Shown one piece after another: positions 1 through 13,872 of a DNA stretch of 64,000 nucleotides (positions within the stretch are counted from its first letter, which is position 1; every line of letters starts with the position of its first letter). Made by a program: the position numbers and the translations under genes. The notes under the pieces were generated by a model that was not told the origin of the DNA, did not search any database, and was given only the letters and a program-made list of their open reading frames with translations. The stretch is from Cloeon dipterum (Eukaryota; Arthropoda; Insecta; Ephemeroptera; Baetidae), in NCBI RefSeq assembly GCF_949628265.1, contig NC_088789.1:16980886-17044885 (forward strand), in the 5' to 3' direction.

Positions 1-3000
1 GCTCAAAGTCGCCGATACCAATAACGTGCAGAGTTTGAAGACTCACGGAGTTCCAGATGCGGACGTGAGGCTGCAAATGCGTCCAGAAATGTTGAATTTT
101 TGGGAGATAAATAATTCATTAATGAAGCAGAACATTGTTAACTGATTTGGAAATATATTACCGACAAGATCGAAAGTCTTTTACGTTAAAAACGTATAAA
201 AAACTGAAGAGGTAAAGCTGAACACAAATAACTTTGCATGTTAATTACAAAACGATGCAACAAATTTAATGAACAAGCTGGGATTTGGTTAGTCAAAGCA
301 GTTTGTGCGTGTGAGTGCGGTTAATTAGCAGCGGTAAAATCGGTAGAGTCGTCTGTTCGCAACACAGGGCCAGCAACACAATGATTGCGGAACACACAGA
401 GCGCTTCGACATACCCAGTAGTCTGCCTCTGGCGCAGTAATGTCCGGGGGCGGATTCAACCTCCAAGACTGGGGGGTGAAAATACATTCGCTTTTTTAAC
501 TGAGGTTTAAGTGGCGGTGCTGTGCAGGAAGCTGATCGTTTTGTACAACGAAGCACTCCCCCCACAACTTCAGTTTGAGATTAATCTGTTCTCACTACGC
601 TACTCTACTTTGATGCTGCGTATTTGTCGTAAAAAATAATCAACTCACCCTGCCATCTTTTCTGTCGTGGCCTGCCGTCTGGCCGCTGGCGACGAGCAAC
701 TTGTTAGGGTGGATGGCCAAACTGTAAAAATTCCACATTAATTGTTGTCAAGCCATAGGCATTTTAATAAGACGAGAAAAATTCCGAACCCGCCCATTTG
801 ACGAGTTAACAAGCGTGTCTTCACCTACCTTTTCACGTCGTCCGTGTGTCCCAGGTAGTGCCGCTGGGACTGCTCGTCAATGTTGAGCAGCACGACGGCG
901 GCCGCGATGAAGTACACCACTTCGCCCGTGGGCAGCATAAACACGTTGGAACGGCAGTCGCGGCCCCTGTAGCCATATCTGTGCACGGCCAGCTAAGGAA
1001 AATAATCGCATTTGCCCAAAAAGCTAATTTTAATAACAGACTCCGCGTTTGGCACACGAGATTATGGGTATTTTCGCGGAAAAGGATACACCCATTCGAG
1101 TTTGAGGCGTTGCTGCGGCGCCGTGGCCACCTTGGTGATCTCGAACGAGGGGGCCACGTCCGAGGGTGCGTGCAGGATGACGGGACGGCCGCGGAGGAAC
1201 ATGCGCACGTAGCCATCCTCCTCGTTGTAAATCGCGTCGCGCACGCTAATTGACGAGAAATGGTTTTAAATTGGGCACTCATCGCAGCAGCTGGCGTAAT
1301 GAGTGATAATTCGAGTGTGAAAGGCACAAATGGGAATGGCAAAGGCGGGCTCGTTTTCTGATTAAAATTTATGGCTTTCGTTTAAAATGGTTTATCATCA
1401 CGCGTGAAATTAATTAACTTCACGTGACTCTCGCTAATCACCGAGGTTTTGAATTAACACGATAAAATTTAATAGTACAACAGCCGGCTTGCGGAAAAAA
1501 GAGGGCGTGAAAAGAGCCGTCCAATTTTTCAAACTGCGGCATCCCAAATCCATCTCTTTCCACCTCCATTCCGTGAAATATGCTTCTTTTAGGGAGTGTG
1601 CGCATTTTGTCGAGAGTGTTAACAACAATTTGGCTTTAACAATGCGAGGGCAGCCTTGGCCTTTGATATTAATGCCGTATACGGCGCGGCCGTGAGGAGA
1701 AGTGCCCACTTGCGTGCCTCCGACACGCATCTTATGCGGGCGGCGGACAAATAATAATTATGAAACTGTTTAGATTTAAATCTGTAGAATGCAAATAAAG
1801 AGATTAGCACGCACAGAAGCAGCTTCTGCAAGTCAGCCGTGTTTGAACGAGCGCAGTTTGTTTGCAGTGCAAATTGTGCAAATTATATGTACTAGCGTTT
1901 TGTGCTGAGCGGTGCGAGACAAATGGGGAAGAGATCACAAAAGAGACAGACGATTCACATTTGTGCAGTAAAGAGTAATAATAAGGAGGATGTGAAATTT
2001 AGACTTTTTCTGAGCTTCCAACCCGGATTATGAAATTTAAAAAGAACTTACACCTTGGAAAAACGCATATTTTTGTCTTTAGAAATCCTGATCTGTTCAA
2101 AAATATATTTCGATCGGTTTTTGTAGGTCGAAATGTGCATTTCCTTTGGGAAAAAATATTGTTCTGATAACTAATGCTTAAATGGTTGAAAAATCCCACT
2201 ATGATTTCTTTGTTTCAAAATAAGATATAAAAATTGAACAAATTTTTCTCCAGTTTTAGTGGAGTTACTTGTCTTTACGAAAAAATAAATAAAAAAGAAT
2301 CTAGATAAATCCAGACGAAATGGGTTGCAAAAATATCTTTATGCACAAAAATCCAGAAAAATCACGTCTAAAATTCACAGCCTTTTAGATAGAAATAAAT
2401 GAAGATGTAACTGAAAAAGTGACGAGTGTCATTAATCATACCCATGCTTGTAAGTGTTGTTGTGATTGTACTGTTGTGGATTGGCTGGCTTCATGTACAG
2501 GTTAAACAAGGACTTGGTCGCTAATCTACAGACCATAAAAAATTTATGGAAACATACAAAACGTGCTCGAATTCTTACAAGTTATAGGGAATGCAGTTAA
2601 TATCAATACACGTAAATTAAGTTTAGGTAAACACAGAAAGCTCTAACAAAAAGACAGCATTATTTTTAAAATGTATAACATGTATGACAGTTCAATTAAA
2701 AACGATTTTTTTTTTTAAATTAGCATGTCTCAAACATGAGTTAAAATCAAATTTTAAAACCTGGAAAAATAGACAAAAATTTATGGCAAAATCAGGGACT
2801 CGGGAGGCCGCGTCTGACCTGGAGGCGGCAGCCATCGGACTGTGCGGCGAGGTGAGCGGCGAGCAAGCACTGCTTCCGTTGAAGTCGCCCGTTGAACTCC
2901 AGCGCTTGGCTAGGCTGAGGCTGGAGAGGGCGGCCGCGCGGTGGCCCGGAGACTGCGGCGTGGGGGTCGGGCCCGATGAGCGCGAAGGGGGCGCCGGCGA

Positions 3001-6000
3001 CGCACTCTGCTGCGGCGTGTGCGTGGGCGACGGCGACGGAGAACCGCCGCCGGACGCTGAGGACGGCGAGTCCGAGTGCAGAGAGCCGGTGCTCTGGTAG
3101 TGGACGGCGCGCCGCTGCGGCAGCTGCGACGGCAACCGCATGCCCGGCTGCGGACGCAGACGCGGCCCTGGGCTCTCCTTCGGGCCGCTCACAGACACTG
3201 AAATGTCACAGGGACCGTTCATGACAAATGAGCTAGTACTGGAGAATCTGTTTCAGAGCAAGCAATAAATATTAAAAATATTTAACACTGTCGAAGTCAA
3301 TTTATGCTGTTGTTCAGTCATTATAGTCCTTTTTCAGTATCCTAATTTACAAACTGTCACTTATATTTAATTTATGTAATGACGACTGCCTAATGTGTTA
3401 TGTTTGTGCGTGTTAAATTCAAAAAATAATAAATGAGACAACTTTTCATCAAGAATAAAAATTAAAAATGTAAACATGTAATTTTTAAAGTATATTTTTT
3501 CAGTTTTTAGGGTCGTTCGAGTTAATTTTTAGTCAAAGATAAGGAGTATAAGGATCTTGGTAAAAATTTTCTCTGTATCTAGGCCCTATTTCATGGAAAA
3601 CGCTATTGAGAAAAATCCTACTTTTTACATTAGTGGGTTTGAAGGGTACTTGAATTTAATGTTTGAAATTTTTGGGATTTTGAAAACGTGTAAAAGCGCC
3701 AAATTTTAGTTTGAATTTTAGATTCAAAGTGATTTTATTGCGGATCAGCGGAGCAACTTTGCTCCACACCTCCCCACATTTTATTGAACCATAAATGAGC
3801 TGATTTTTCTAGGCCTTTTAATTAAGTAAAATTGGCAAAGAAGTTTAATTTAAATTCATCGAGTGCAAAAACTATACTGCACCAAAACTACAATTTACAC
3901 ATAAATATTTATAAATAACTGGTTTAGGGCAAAAAAATATTTCTTAAAATACAAATAAACAATTATTGCATCTATTTAATTACAAGACAAAATATTTTTA
4001 CGCAAAAATGTTAAAATACTGTGTTGGTATTTTTTTCCAGATATGTCTACTCCCTGTAAAAAATGAAACAAAAACTGTTTGGCAAACTCCGTGAGATAAG
4101 CATAAGTAACGCAATTCATGCCTTTCACCGAGCATGTACATATTTTGGGTCATGCACGTACAGTACCCTTCGTTTGCCGTGATAACACGGCTTTTGCACA
4201 TAACTTGTTTACAACAACTAACTCATTGTGCCATCCTACCTCTGACTGGTCCATTTCTGGCCGCGCCGGTCTGCACCTGGGGCTGCAATCGAAAGGGTAG
4301 GCTGCCGCCGGCGGAGGCCAGCTGGCCCTCGAGCAAGTTGACGCGACGCAGCACGTCGGCCAGCGTTGATCGCAGGCACACGATCTCGTCAGTCTGCGTC
4401 AGCGCCTTCTGCTCCAGAGCGGCCACCCTCTCTCGCAGAGACTCGTTGTCAGCCTCCATCATCTCATCTGCGAAAAAAAGGAACAAAATTTTACTTCTTG
4501 TTGTGTTTTCCTCGTATCGGCGGCGAGGCAAGCCGCAAATAAGCCTCTCTGCATGATAATAATTGCTGTTTCTTCTTTCAAGTATGACAGCAGCTTTTCA
4601 AACATCTAGGTGTGTGCATTTAATTAGTTCAAACAGTGCCGTTGAAACGAGGTATTGTAATTATCAGTTTAGGAGAGGAAAAACGGACATGACCTCATTG
4701 TAGATGTTTATTTCGTTCGAGCTCAACTAGTTTAGGGCCTGTTTTACGAGAGAGCTAGAGAGCTACAAATACCTTAAAAAGTAAAAAATAGGGCAACGCC
4801 AGATAAGATACATATACAGCCCCTTTTCATCAGTTTGCTTGAAATAGCGTAGGAATTTCATTTGTTACAGAGCCCAATGAGGTTGGGCAGCCTATTCTCA
4901 CGACACGACTTGTCGAAAATCGGCGGAAACCTTTAAAACCGATACTTTAATGGTTTTTGGTGTGAATCCGACCTGTGACAATCAGTGAAGGAATCTGTTC
5001 TCTGATATATTGGACTTAAATCGAGACAGCAGCCAGAGGAAGCGACAAAGCCTGTATAGACAGCATTTGTGTCGCTTGTGCTGGCTGTCGCGGTGGCGCT
5101 TTTGTCTCGATATTATTCTGCTAGCGCTAATCAAAGAGCCAATCCGAGAACCACTCTCTTCTTTGATTGGTCGCCGTCGTTCTTGGTGCAGACCAAAAAT
5201 CGCTAAATTAATGTTTTTTTACGTATTCGACGAATTTCAGCACGTCGTGTCGAATTGTCGATCAATCGATTTGGCTGCCTAACCTAATTTAATCTTTTTG
5301 GGAATCGATTGGCACGGTCAAATATGAAATCCTAGAGAAACGTTAACAAGGTCTGAATGAGTAGGATTGAATGAAAATTATAATAGGCTGGGAATTGGGC
5401 GTGAAAACATTGTGATTATCGGCATCAGGTCTAAAATTATGTGAGCGAACGCCTAGAGCCTATCGAGACATCAATCACCGCCGTGTTCATCCCACATAAT
5501 GGAGATTAAGTTCACGTCCCATTCATTCAGCCGCTCGCAAATTGCTCGGAAGAAGTAGGCAAGTTTGTTGTTTTGATTGATAGGTTTAATATGCGTGCCG
5601 CGGAACAGGAGGTTGTGTCCGTGCAGTGCGAGCACGTCTCGCGAATTAATCGCTCATTGGTAGGCTTATTTTCAGCGCAGCGCGAGGGTGCAAGCCTTTA
5701 AAACAGAAATAAACACCTAAACAAGCAGGCACGCGAGCATCTTGCCACTTATTCTGATCGATTTTGCGCCGCGATTCCAGGTTTCCCTTCGACCAGGCCG
5801 CTTTTGGTCAGTGAGTGATTGAGCTGTGGAAATTACGCCTATTATAAATGTGTGTTGCGTCGAGTTTAATTAGCGGCGTTCCATCCGAATGCTTCGACTC
5901 AGCAGATTTGTTGCGTTTCTTACTAATAGAAATAAAATTTCACAACAAAGGTTTAGCAAATTAGAAGGCTTTTACTTTTTTAGAAAATATAACGTTAATA

Positions 6001-9000
6001 TACCGAGTCCTCTCAATTACAAATTAAAAAAGGTGGTTGAAGATTTGAAGTGAGTTTTTGTTTTAAAATGGGTTGATACACAACACACGAGCATCAAATT
6101 GTTAGTTAGAATTATGCTGAAATGTCTGCAATAAACAAATAAGAACAAGTAACAGTTAAATTTAAGGTTTTTCTAAATTTGTCAAAAATTAAACAGTTTG
6201 TCAATGATTTGTCGTTTCATTTCGATTCCTCGTCTCGTCACAATCTATACAACGGTGTGCAAATTATGAGCTAAATTATGTTCTGACGAAATAAATCACG
6301 ATTTCGCAATAAGGAGACAGTGCTCAGCGCATTAACATGCAAACTTCGGAGTCGATTTTCTCAGAAATTTAAAAGGCAAAACCTGAGAGAACATTTAAAG
6401 TAAAGGTAAAATTACTTTTCATAAATTTGCAGTTCATATCCATTTCACACAGAATAATGAAAAAATACACAAATAGGCGCTCATCCTACAGTGCAGAGAA
6501 TAAGGGCCATAATATTTTTCTCGTAACAGGATGGGAAGCAGCTGTTTAGGACCTCCACGCCTCATCAGCAGCAAAAAACCAACACTGCAGCACACTGCAG
6601 AGGATTTTGCATCGACGCAGCCATGGAAAACGATTGAATGCTGAGTGGGACAAAAGAGACAAAAATGCCCCACTCTCTTACGAAATTTACAAGCCCAAAA
6701 TATTATCTATTTTTCAAAATCGAAAGAGAAAAATCCTGACTATCGAATGAAAATTATTATTCGGTGTCTCCCTTGTAAAGGTCACAGCATAGTAATCCGA
6801 TCAAAGTGGACTTTGGTGGCAAATTGCCATGAATGAATTGAAATTTAATTTTAACTTTTTACCCTGGACCTTCGTGCGTGATATATCATTGAACTTTATT
6901 GAAACATATTGGCCCATATTACCGGTGTCTGTCACGACGGCGAAAATCAATAAGCCGGTGGAAGTAATAGACACGCTATTAGTTACAATTACTGGGCGAA
7001 CAATGGTTTTTTTCCTTCGCTGCGGTGGCCACAGAGTCAACCTCCGCCGACCTCACTAGTCAGAAAATTTAACGAGGCACAAAAACGCCATAATTGCAAA
7101 CTCATTCTTTCGTTCTCTTGCACACACGTCAGCCATCAGCCACAATTGCATTTACCCACAGCTCTTTAATTATAAAGAATCAAAAGTGCAAAAACAAACA
7201 GCAATCCGTGTGTTGCGGCAGAACAAAAACAAGTTAACACTACACTATTCCCAACGAGGGAATAAAATTAATCAAAAGCCTCTCAGATGAGAAAAAAATT
7301 TGAATCAAACTAATAAAATTAGTTTTAATGAGTGCAAAACTAATTTGAAGCACTCTCGCCGCTCGGCGTCAGCTGATTTCTGCTGATTAGCATGCCGATC
7401 GAGCGGCGTGCGTTGGCGAATGGACGGACACTCGAGATATACTCACTCCAGGCCTCTTCGACGGCGGCCATGGTGTGGTCCCTGGACTTGACCGGGTCCA
7501 TGTCATCTAGCGGCCACGGCCGCTTCACGGGCCATTCACGGCAGCTGACGCCGTTGTTTTATCGACTGGCCTCGAGCGAGCAGAGCAGACGGGAAGCAGC
7601 CCCGCAAATCGGCAGCGATAACACCCCCTCGCAGTCAGCTGAGTGCGCATCTCGACATTTGGTGCATGCGTGCTCGCAGCTGGCGGGACGCGGCGCGGCT
7701 GAAAAACGCGACAGCCGCCGCGGCAAACGCACACAAACTGACTTATTGTTTCCCCTTCACGCTCGGCTCGGCCAGAGCAATTCCTGCGACGCTGCTGCTG
7801 CTGATGGGTGCTATAATAATTGCACAAATAAGTACAAAGGTGACCCTCGCTTAGCCAATCGCCGCTGATGGGAAAATGCAAAATAGTCTCTGATATTATA
7901 TAGGAAATGACGGAGCTCCAGCAGTTATGCAAATTCTGCGCTCGACAGTAACCGCTGCTTGCAGTTAGGAATGCCAATGATTGGGCATTTAAACACAAGA
8001 ATGTGGTTATCATGCGTATGAACCGTTTTGGAGACAAAAAACGCGATGCAGCAATCAATCCGGCAAAAATTCGATATATTATTTGTGTGTCTAAAAAATT
8101 ATAAGACTGTTACGGCTATAGAAGCTTTCTTCCAAATTTATCCAGGATTTTTTGATGGAGCGCCTTATTCTTTCTTCACAAACACACGTTCTAGAGAGAA
8201 GTTTGTCAGAATTTTCCAGCGACCCTGATTTGACCCTTGGCACACCTGAAGGGAACTCGGTAAAGAGGTTGTGATCTCATCAGGGCGTTTAGCGAGCACC
8301 CTGGTAGCTTCCAAAAGGATAGAGTTGCACATATTAAATTCTGAAAGCGCGTGACTTGGCCGTTCCAACGGTGTGCAATTCTATGGCGTCGTTAAAAAGT
8401 GGCTATATATACGCATGAATTTAAGAATATCGATCCTCGAGGGCTACCCTGAAGCCAGGGTTCGACTTATTACTGGTTCTGATGGTCATATAATATGTCT
8501 GACCCAAAGTATGTTCCAAGGAAAAAATCGACCGATTGTAAAATTTTTATTTAGTAACTGCCTGAACTCGAAAAATAAAAATGCCCTTTTAAACCTTTGA
8601 ACCGCCGCATCTCAAAAACTACCTAATTTCTCCATCCCATTTTTTAAAGGAACGTTATGCACACTAGGCGTAACATTTTGTCCCATACTGCGAAAAAGTC
8701 TGCAGATTCCTTACTTGTGAAAAGAAGAATTTGAAAAATTACTTGAATTTGGATTTTCAAATGAAAAAATTTTGACTAGATAAAAGTTGTGTTACATCTA
8801 ATTAAGGCATAACTCAGTGCAAAGGTTGTGGTTCATTAAAATCCGAAATATTCATGATTTTGTGAACTCCACCCGGCCCATTTTTTTTTTAAATTTCACC
8901 CTGATTTTCCGAAAGGTACCTTAAATTTTTTCACAACACCTGGTGATTACGACACCTCACAAACATATCAAAAAATTAAAATTAAGAAACGACAAACATT

Positions 9001-10889
9001 GAAAATTCCAGACCATCTTCAATATCTCCTAGAAACGCCCGAACTCAGCTGCATATTTTGTCCCCAAAACTCGCCTGATGAATTCCAGTAAAAAACGTAC
9101 CTAAATTTCACAGCCCTAGTGAGCTAACTCTGTTGTCTACATTGATTGACACTTCTTTAGACTGCATCAATTTTTTATATTGCTGAGTGTCACAGTTAAT
9201 TTCATTGAAAGGAAAAGGCGCTAGTAAACAAACCCATTCTAGGAAAGTGATCGGCTTTCAAAATAAATCCTCTCCTGGAACGCAGCAGCGTATAAGACGA
9301 CAATGGGTTTGATTTTCTCTCATCGATACAAAATAGCCGTTCACAATCGGCGGGCGGCCCTTTGTCTCGCTCGCTCGCTCACGCGGATTACCATATGCGC
9401 AGCTAATACCAAACTTAGCCAGCATTTTTATGGTTGCCTAATCCGAACCTGTTGAGTCAGAACGGTCAAATCGGCAGCGCAGCTGTTCCTTGGCTGCTCG
9501 CTCCTGCAACCTTCCTTTTAATTCGCACGTCGTGACTTTGTAATCGGGCAGTGGAGATAATAACGTCCGTTCGCGAGTGACCAGGTCTAATTTTGCTGCG
9601 ATTTGGCAGGCCGACAAGTCGCACATTTTTGTCAGTCAGCAGGAGAAAGCAAGCGGCCGGAGGTCACGAGTGCGAGTTCATTATTGCCATAAGCCGCCGC
9701 TGATTGTGAGAGAGACCACGTATGCGTTCTCGCGGTGCCTCGCATTTGCCAACAAACACTTTGTTTTCTAGCTTTCAATCCAATAACAAGTGTCTTTCAT
9801 TTTTTTTTCACATTGCAACGACGCGGATTCAGAGGTCTGCTGAGTGGCGGCGGAGTTAATGTATTCGCTTCAGTGGTTTTACGGCCTGTTTTTTACATTA
9901 AGTCCATTCAAGTTGGGCTGGAATTGCCGACACAATTCATGCAAATTCATTGACAAAACGGTGGGCACTAATGTTCTTAACCAGGAGGCCGTGAATAAAA
10001 CAGCTTAATTTATCGCCGCACAATAGAACGCGGGGGCTGGGCGTGCCCAGCGTTCAGGATTAAATGTGATATTTCGTTATTTTTCACTCCAATTGAAAAA
10101 AAATATGCAGCAGACTACAGTTGTGTCACCACAATAAAGTAGCGTCGGGAATTGGCATTCGCTGCCGATAAGGATCCGCGCTTGAAGCGGCTAAGCTAGA
10201 AAACTAGATAAGATAACAAAGTTTACTGCTGCCTTCCAGGGGAAGTCAAAACACTCATGTTCGCGCCATTTGGACAAACAGGCGAGACAATACCATTATT
10301 TGCAATGCACCAATCATCCCTGTTCCGCTTAGTCAGCATCTAATTGCCGAGTCAAGATAAAAAATGTGGAATTTTAAAATATAGACGATTTGTCGAGATG
10401 AAAAAGAAGTTCAGCACAACGATCGAAATAAAAGAACATTCGAGACTTTCCTTGTTAAAAAGCTCTTATTTTTATTGAATATCATTGACACACATTTCTA
10501 GCGTTTTAAATTTCGTTTGTTGATCACAAGTGTTGCAACATATTTATCGTAAGTTAAAAAATTGAAATGTATATGACAGCCTCGTTAATTTCACAGCGAT
10601 AAAAATCTTAATTTTTAATACTCCATCCTGAGAAAACTTGAAATTACCAAAAAAAACCTAACGACTTAATTGTTTTAGATGAATAATGACAATTTGAGAG
10701 GCCCTTTTAAAGACATATTTTCTCTCTCATTATTTTGCTATAAAATTTTTGCATTTACGTTGAATAATTCCCCACCAAAAACCACACGATTTAATTGGCG
10801 TACTCACCAAATTCAACTGACGAGGTCGCTGATGGAGATGAGGGACCTGCATCGTCCCCTTTAATCCTCATTGCAGCTCCTTGGATCAT
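1..10889 (-). CDS. EML: EMAP-like microtubule-associated protein (EML family), 5' part, runs off the left edge
   Basis: Minus-strand exons, in transcript order: 10909-10808 (in-frame ATG at 10889), 4467-4240, 3197-2819, 1245-1090, 978-829, 721-649 and 70-1 (cut by the window). All junctions are GT-AG and phase is kept throughout, giving about 379 residues. The product reads as a short acidic/Ser start, a coiled coil with the family-like motif STLADVLRRVNLLEGQ, a Ser/Pro-rich basic linker, then the HELP region (motifs LKLEWVYGYRGRDCRSN, GEVVYFIAAAVVLLN, QRHYLGHTDDVK) and the first WD-repeat strands (LAIHPNKLLVASGQ, PHVRIWNSVSLQTLHVIG). EML proteins bind microtubules: the coiled coil trimerises and HELP folds with tandem beta-propellers. 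The remaining WD repeats should lie left of base 1. The family assignment is secure. The start codon is inferred, because an acceptor precedes this exon and a leader exon lies upstream. Confidence 0.9.
4881..5285. repeat. 405-bp TIR element (MITE-like), family 1
   Basis: The left end reads GGTTGGGCAGCC and the right end is its inverse, GGCTGCCTAACC. The similarity continues inward with CGACACGAC...GAAAATCGG on the left and the matching inverted block near 5230-5265. No coding capacity is seen. A partial copy lies at 59214, so this looks like a non-autonomous DNA transposon sitting in an EML intron. No clear target-site duplication was found. Confidence 0.6.
6255..6385. repeat. Dispersed repeat family 3, copy A
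   Basis: Shares GTGTGCAAATTATG, AAATAAATCACGATT, CATGCAAACTT and GTCGATTTTCTCAGAAATTTAA in the same order with 25305-25400. AT-rich, noncoding, in an EML intron. Confidence 0.45.
6588..6697. repeat. Dispersed repeat family 2, copy A
   Basis: Shares with 59535 and 61741 the ordered blocks TGCAGAGGATTTTGC, GGAAAACGATTGA, AAAAGAGACAAAAATG and AAATTTACAAGCCC. It has no visible termini or coding frame and lies within an EML intron. Confidence 0.5.
7447..7501 (-). CDS. EML: Alternative first coding exon of the EML gene
   Basis: On the minus strand an ATG at 7501 in a good context (G at -3, G at +4) opens a short reading frame, MDPVKSRDHTMAAVEEAW. It ends at 7447 one base before a strong donor, GTGAGTAT. 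A second ATG at 7471 has an even better context (ACCATGG). The exon ends in phase 1, which is the phase needed by the coiled-coil exon at 4467-4240, giving a junction ...EEAWNEMMEADNES. It is therefore probably an alternative N-terminus driven by its own promoter (7.5-8.0 kb), replacing the exon at 10909-10808. Vertebrate EML genes are known to have alternative N-termini. Splice logic supports this exon; no transcript was seen. Confidence 0.55.
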
Positions 10890-11160
10890 AAGTTCGATAT
10901 GTTCATATTCTGCAAACAAAAAAGCATAATTTTGACGAGTTTTGTCGAGAGTTAAAAATAAAACTCCACTGCAACTAACACTTCATGTACATATATTAAT
11001 TGTATTGGTATTACGACCAAAGGGAATGAGATACGATTATATTATTAACTCTTGAATTGAGTTTCTTGTGGCGAAAAAACATGTGAAACGACAACACCCG
11101 ACCATGACCTCGAAAAGCTAAAATTAACTATTCAGGGTAGAAAAAAACTAAAAATTACGA

Positions 11161-11235
11161 TTTTTCAACTTTGACTAAGATTTTCTCAAAATAAAGAAGA
11201 AAGCATAACACCTTTTTTGTAAAAAGTTGTTGCCA
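11161..11235. repeat. Dispersed repeat family 4, copy A
   Basis: Block TTTTTCAACTTTGACTAAGA, TTTCTCAAAATAA, GAAGAAAGCATAACACC has an ordered counterpart at 20972-21035 (TTTTTCCAACTTTGACCGCG, ATCTCAAGAAGGACG, AAAAACATAGCAC). Noncoding. Confidence 0.35.
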
Positions 11236-13344
11236 CGCAAATGGGCCACATTTGGGCTATTTTCGACTTTTGAAATTTTATGCGCCAACGTATGCCAGAT
11301 TTTTTTTTTGCTAATTTGACCTAATTTTTTGTGACCTTGAAAATTGACCTAAGAGATTGGTCACCAAGTGCAATATGTTTGGCGTCAAATTTAGAACATT
11401 TTTGACACCAATTTCATGATCTTCCTCAAAAGTTATTCTTATGAAAAAAGCGCCTTTTCAAAAAACGACACACTTAAAGCCACTGTAAAAAGTGAATTTT
11501 AGCCCAATATTTTAGGGTGCGAGATAGCAACCTATCCAGTAAATTTCGTCAAAATCTGAGGACCCGTATTAATAGAGTGTCGACAGTGTTAATTTTCAAA
11601 CCTGGAGTAATTATTGCAGTTGTATATCACGTTTTATTGGCACAATAACAATCCAAGTTAATTGAAACACGCCTTTGAATTTTCTTCCGGCTCTTTAGCG
11701 CTTTTCATTCATCACGTTTATTCTCTTAAAAATAGAAAAGTTATTAATGGCCGGGCGCACTGGCTTCTGTTGTCAAGGCGGTATTAAAAATAAAACAAAC
11801 TTCGTTTCTCGAGGTGGATTGACGGACGTTTGGTGGGCGCAGCATCGCACAGGAAGGGCGGAATGAGAAACAAAGCATCACAAGCGTGACTTTGCCTCGC
11901 AGCGGCGAATAAATGCACGACGAGGACGGATAGATTAATTTCAGGGAGCGCCGTTTTCAGAGCAGATCTCATTTCACTTAAACCAACGATAGTGATGACA
12001 AAAATTTGCATTCATGCATGGCGGAACAGGTTGGAACCCAAGACTATTGCAGACGCCGAAATTATTGTTCGCGAATGGATGGGATTTGTTGATGAGATAA
12101 GGAATAAGGGACTTTATCAGATTACGTCTATAAAGCCGATTAAAATTTAAGTATAGCAACACTGGTGCTTGTTATGGCAATTCCAATTAAAGCGTAAATA
12201 GATTTTGAAGATGGCCGGGCCTGTCAGTCATATTAATCAGGAAGGGTGATATTCACAGAAGATTAAAATGTTTATGTTAACTTCTTAATTTACTTTATAT
12301 TTTGTGAATATTGACGACGCTCACGATAATCCGGAACTATCCTAATATTTGGAAAGAATTTATACAACAGGAAAACAATTCAAGGTCCAGTTTTTTTAAA
12401 TTTCTCGGTACTTCTGCGTCTCATATCATTTCTCTCGCTGTTTTCTGTGTCTCGCGAGGAATATTCTCGTTGAGTCATGATTTTCGGTAGGGATTGACAG
12501 CGCTTGCCCCTTAAAATAATGCAAAAAATACTTCAACTGGGTCAAATTTTTTATAAATAACATTAATATTAGTTAAAAATATAGCTTATGGATTTATCCA
12601 GTATCAGTCCACTCAAAGATTGCTTCGCGCTTTTTATTTTTTTTCTGATTAGATGATCATTGATTTAATTTGCTGTCAGATCAGGGTCCCACGCAATCAG
12701 CTCAAACTTATATTACCTGAAATGGACTGAATTTCCTTGCATGAGTTGTTAATTCAAATTTCCATTATAATGATGATGGTTACCGTCCTATTAAAGAAAC
12801 TTGTTGAAGACAACAAGTACAACAATAGTGTGGGTAGCAAATTGCAGAAGGCGCACTGCATTAATATTTTTTAAATAAGGCAGGCTCCGTAGCGCTCTGA
12901 TGAATCATAAGAAAACTAGTATTTTCGAAATCAAAGTTTACTCTTGCTCTCTTCGAAAAATTATCACTTTAAATAGACTAGATTTGTGGGGGTTGACTAA
13001 AACGTTTCAATGTTTCAAAAACCGGCAGGCTAGCAGCACATCCTCTCGTAGGCAGATCAGGAATTCCAGCGTCACACTCAAGCGAATTAAAAATGCACAC
13101 ACACGTTATTCGCCTGCGAGGAGCGGATTGTGTGCCGTGCATCCCGTCGCAATTACAATCGCCGCGGGCGCGAGGCGCCGTCCTTGGCTTATAAGAGCAC
13201 ACACTCACACATCACAATTTGAGCAGTAGGCCAAAATTGTCGCCTGCCGGGCCATAAAAGCGGGTGCAATTACGCACTGACTCCACACAATACTGCAATA
13301 ATATTAATTCGCTCGTAATGACGCGAGCGGCGAGCGGCACTGAC

Positions 13345-13584
13345 CTGTTGTTGACGAGAGCTAGACGCACTGCACTGCTTTGAGGGGAAGCTGCCTGGCA
13401 CCTGGCACCTGACGCCGCTGAAATGGCCTCCGCAGGGTGGCTTGGGCGTCTGCGGCCGCGGGTTTCGCAAGGCCACGTCCACTGATTCGGACGCTGTCTG
13501 ACCTACCTGGCGAGACAAACACGCCAGCTCGCTCGCTGTCTCCGCGGTGTTGACTCGCGACTCGCGAACTCGCCGACAGAGCAT
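13345..13584 (-). other. EML: Probable 5' leader exon / promoter region of the EML gene
   Basis: A GC-rich, CpG-rich stretch ends on the minus strand at 13345 with a strong donor (CAACAG then GTCAGTGCC). It contains an open frame, but that frame would exit in phase 0, whereas the next EML exon (10909) needs phase 1. It is therefore better read as untranslated leader, with translation starting at 10889. The 5' limit is not visible; 13,584 is only the upstream limit of the open stretch. Confidence 0.45.
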
Positions 13585-13872
13585 AGGACGGCGGCGGCAG
13601 CAGCAGCGGTGCCTACCTACCTGTTTTCGCTCCCCCTCCCCTACGCCCCCACCAGCTGCTTTGCGGCCAAGGCCAATTTTTGTTTGATAACACTCGAATG
13701 CAGCACGCAGGGGGCATCCTTATCCTTAGAATTAAATACACTTTTACAGCGGCAGTCGTGCTTCTTGGTTCTTGGGAAGCGCCGCGATTATTCTCTTTTT
13801 TGGCGTTTTTTTCTTTTAACTGGTGGAATGCGAGTGGAAAGTAAAAATGAAACAACGCCTGTCGTCAGGTGA

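Noticed and set aside
846-1253. Plus-strand open frame of 135 codons
   Set aside because: Antisense to two EML exons whose HELP motifs and splice sites are clear on the minus strand.
8028-8600. Several 60-75 codon frames on both strands
   Set aside because: Atypical composition, no splice-supported neighbours and no recognisable motifs; intronic chance frames.
13270-13584. Reading the 13.4-kb minus-strand open frame as EML coding sequence
   Set aside because: It would exit in phase 0, while the next EML exon requires phase 1; untranslated leader is more consistent.
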